NCBI GenBank assembly: GCA_002683515.1
Contig: NYTN01000074.1
Coordinates: forward strand, 1-6,913
Length of the DNA stretch: 6,913 nucleotides
From: Rhodobiaceae bacterium
Lineage (GTDB): Bacteria; Pseudomonadota; Alphaproteobacteria; RS24
Direction of reading: 5' to 3'
Part shown: positions 5,339 through 6,913 of the stretch, piece after piece
Layout of the letters: each line of letters opens with the position of its first letter
How positions within the stretch are numbered: the first letter of the stretch is position 1
Position numbers and translations under genes: made by a program
Notes under the pieces: model-generated
What the model was told of the DNA's origin: nothing
Seen by the model: the letters and a program-made list of their open reading frames with translations, nothing else
The model's database searches: none

Positions 5339-6913
5339 CTAGCGACGTCCAAATAGTTTTTCGATATCAGCCAATTTTAGCTCCACATAGGTTGGGCGAC
5401 CATGATTGCATTGCCCAGCATGTGGCGTGGTTTCCATCTCGCGTAACAATGCATTCATTTCCGTGCTATTGAGCCTACGCCCTGCCCGCACCGAGCCGTG
5501 ACAAGCAAGCGTGCTGCATATTTCTTCAAGTTTTTCCTTAATGGCAAGTGCTGCCCCAAGCTCCGCAATTTCATCCGCCAGATCCTGCACGAGCTGCTTG
5601 ACATCCGCGCTCCTAAAAAGGGTCGGAATTTCTCGAACCAGAACCGCACCATCGCCAAAGCTTTCAAGTACAAATCCAATCTCCGCAAGCTCTTTACTTC
5701 GCGCCATAAGTCGGTCAGTCTCGGTGCTATCAAGCTCGACAACTTCGGGCAGGAGCAAAATTTGACGCTCGACCCCTTTGGCCGCCATATCCTCTTTCAT
5801 GCGCTCATAAACCAGTCTCTCATGAGCGGCATGCTGGTCAACAATCACCAACCCGTCACCAGTCTGGGCGAGAACATAAGTCTCGTGAAGCTGTGCGCGT
5901 GCCAACCCTAGAGGGTAAGAAACTAAACTCTCAGTTAGGTTTTCACTCCCACCCATCTCGGCTTGACCGGTTTGGTCTTCACTAATCTGGGCTTCGCCGG
6001 CATGAGGTGGCGCTTCATAACCACTAATTTGGGCAAAACCCCCCTGTTGCCCATCGACTTCACGGGGTTGCGTCATATCCAACATGGGAGGCGCTGAGGG
6101 TCTTTCACCTCGACTACCAAGCCCATAGGACGGCACGGAAAAAAATCTTAATGCTGTATCCGCCACCGTAGTTGAAGCTCGGTGGCCCGCTTCTGCGAGT
6201 GCTGTTCTGAGCGCTCCGACAATCATACTACGTATCAAACCTGGATCCCGAAAACGCACCTCGGTTTTAGCCGGATGAACATTCACATCAACCTCCGAGG
6301 AGTCAAGATCAACAAAAAGCGCTACTGCAGGGTGTCGATTGCGCGCCAGAAAATCCTGAAATGCCCCTCGCACCGCACCGTTAAGAAGACGATCTTTAAC
6401 AGGACGGCCATTCACAAAAAGATACTGCATTTGCGCGGTTGCACGATTAAATGTCGGCAAACCGGCAAAACCCTTAAGACACATATACCCTTTTTCTGTC
6501 TCCCTTTCGGCAGAAACAGGCACGGCATTAAGTCCAAAATCCTGCCCCATAACACCAGCAAGGCGGTTTAGTCGCGATGTATCTGAAACATCAGGCTCAG
6601 CTGTAACTGCAAAACTCCTTCGCCCCTCCGAAGTCAGACTAAAACCAACCTCTGGATACGCCATGGCCAGTCGGCGAACCACATCGCCAACAGCTGTGGT
6701 TTCAGCTCGGTCGCTTTTTAAGAACTTTAAACGCGCTGGGGTTGCGAAAAATAGATCCCTAACCTCTATGCGCGTGCCATGTGAGCCCGATGTCGGCTTT
6801 AAATCACCAACTTTTCCAGCCGTTAACGTTAATTGCATAGCTGAATTTATATCGTTCTCGCCACCAGAAGCATGGTCTTGCAGAGGTCGGGATGTAATAG
6901 TCATTTTCGACAC
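5339..6913 (-). CDS. mutL: DNA mismatch repair protein MutL, N-terminus beyond the window
   Basis: MutL is the ATP-driven matchmaker of mismatch repair; it links MutS to downstream strand removal. Here 524 codons are visible. The GTG at 6913 is an internal Val: the sequence opens at VSKMTITSRP, which in the family follows the GFRGEAL motif. About 110-120 N-terminal residues with the main ATP-binding motifs therefore lie to the right. Visible parts, counted from 6913, are: GTRIEVRDLFFATPARLKFL (46-65), the transducer domain with NVHPAKTEVRF (211-221), a low-complexity linker (about 262-332), and the C-terminal dimerisation/endonuclease domain. That domain has DQHAAHERLVYE (359-370), the metal-binding DQHA(X)2E(X)4E motif, plus ACHGSVRAGRR (470-480) and CNHGRP (502-507). 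This makes it an endonuclease MutL, as in most bacteria lacking MutH, not the E. coli type. The reading frame is intact to the edge. Confidence 0.96.
   Translation of the reverse strand: MSKMTITSRPLQDHASGGENDINSAMQLTLTAGKVGDLKPTSGSHGTRIEVRDLFFATPARLKFLKSDRAETTAVGDVVRRLAMAYPEVGFSLTSEGRRSFAVTAEPDVSDTSRLNRLAGVMGQDFGLNAVPVSAERETEKGYMCLKGFAGLPTFNRATAQMQYLFVNGRPVKDRLLNGAVRGAFQDFLARNRHPAVALFVDLDSSEVDVNVHPAKTEVRFRDPGLIRSMIVGALRTALAEAGHRASTTVADTALRFFSVPSYGLGSRGERPSAPPMLDMTQPREVDGQQGGFAQISGYEAPPHAGEAQISEDQTGQAEMGGSENLTESLVSYPLGLARAQLHETYVLAQTGDGLVIVDQHAAHERLVYERMKEDMAAKGVERQILLLPEVVELDSTETDRLMARSKELAEIGFVLESFGDGAVLVREIPTLFRSADVKQLVQDLADEIAELGAALAIKEKLEEICSTLACHGSVRAGRRLNSTEMNALLREMETTPHAGQCNHGRPTYVELKLADIEKLFGRR
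5955..6034 (-). repeat. Degenerate direct repeats in the MutL linker
   Basis: On the + strand CACTAATTTGGGC (6022-6034) recurs as CACTAATCTGGGC (5980-5992), 12 of 13 identical and 42 bases apart. A third, weaker copy 30 bases further on (ATCTCGGCTTGACCGG, 5955-5970) matches 5985-6000 at 13 of 16 positions. They encode AQIS, AQIS and AEMG. The spacings are multiples of three, so frame is kept. This suggests linker growth by in-frame duplication. Confidence 0.5.

Noticed and set aside
5498..5911. Open frame of 137 codons on the + strand opposite mutL
   Set aside because: It lies wholly antisense to a strongly conserved gene, has no recognisable motif or ribosome site, and reads as a shadow frame.
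6182..6571. Open frame of 129 codons on the + strand opposite mutL
   Set aside because: It is antisense to the conserved MutL transducer domain, and its Lys/His/Cys-rich composition is typical of a shadow frame.
6905..6913. GTG at 6913 or ATG at 6904 as the mutL start
   Set aside because: The sequence begins in the family after the GFRGEAL motif, so the ATPase half is simply outside the window.

Overview
This window reads as a chromosomal segment of an alphaproteobacterium with moderate GC, roughly in the mid to high 40s percent by eye. The protein signatures are those of alphaproteobacterial housekeeping genes: the PurD C-terminus ending in RRDIGWRA, a MutL with an intact endonuclease motif, and an RsmD/RluB-like/TadA cluster. 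A marine SAR116-like lineage is possible, but this is inference from base composition and protein style only. No mobile elements, CRISPR arrays, tRNAs or rRNAs were found. All genes look native.

Layout from left to right: the 3' two thirds or less of purD (purine synthesis, + strand, cut by the left edge). Next is a complete APH-fold kinase of the ACAD10/11/LvaA type (+). Then come rsmD and an RluB/RsuA-type pseudouridine synthase (both on -, a two-gene operon with the synthase upstream). tadA (+) is divergent from that operon. An ACAD10/11-type acyl-CoA dehydrogenase follows (+). Last is mutL (-), whose N-terminal ATPase part lies beyond the right edge. Coding density is extreme: the two convergent junctions leave only 4 and 3 bases between stop codons, and there is no gene-free stretch longer than about 60 bases.

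Functionally there are three themes. First, RNA modification: RsmD (16S rRNA guanine-N2 methylation), the pseudouridine synthase (23S rRNA) and TadA (tRNA A34 to inosine) sit together around one short divergent promoter region. Second, acyl-CoA metabolism: the kinase and the dehydrogenase correspond to the two domains that animals carry as one polypeptide in ACAD10/ACAD11. By analogy with LvaA/LvaC they may phosphorylate 4-hydroxyacyl-CoAs and then convert them to enoyl-CoAs for beta-oxidation. Here they are separate genes 2.2 kb apart, with the RNA-modification genes between them. Third, purine synthesis and mismatch repair at the edges.

Most of the window is ordinary conserved core genome. 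The points most worth a second look are the split kinase/dehydrogenase pair, the inverted repeat carrying two opposed -10-like elements between the pseudouridine synthase gene and tadA, the A9 run at the in-frame pseudouridine synthase/rsmD junction, and a frame break at the extreme left end of purD.
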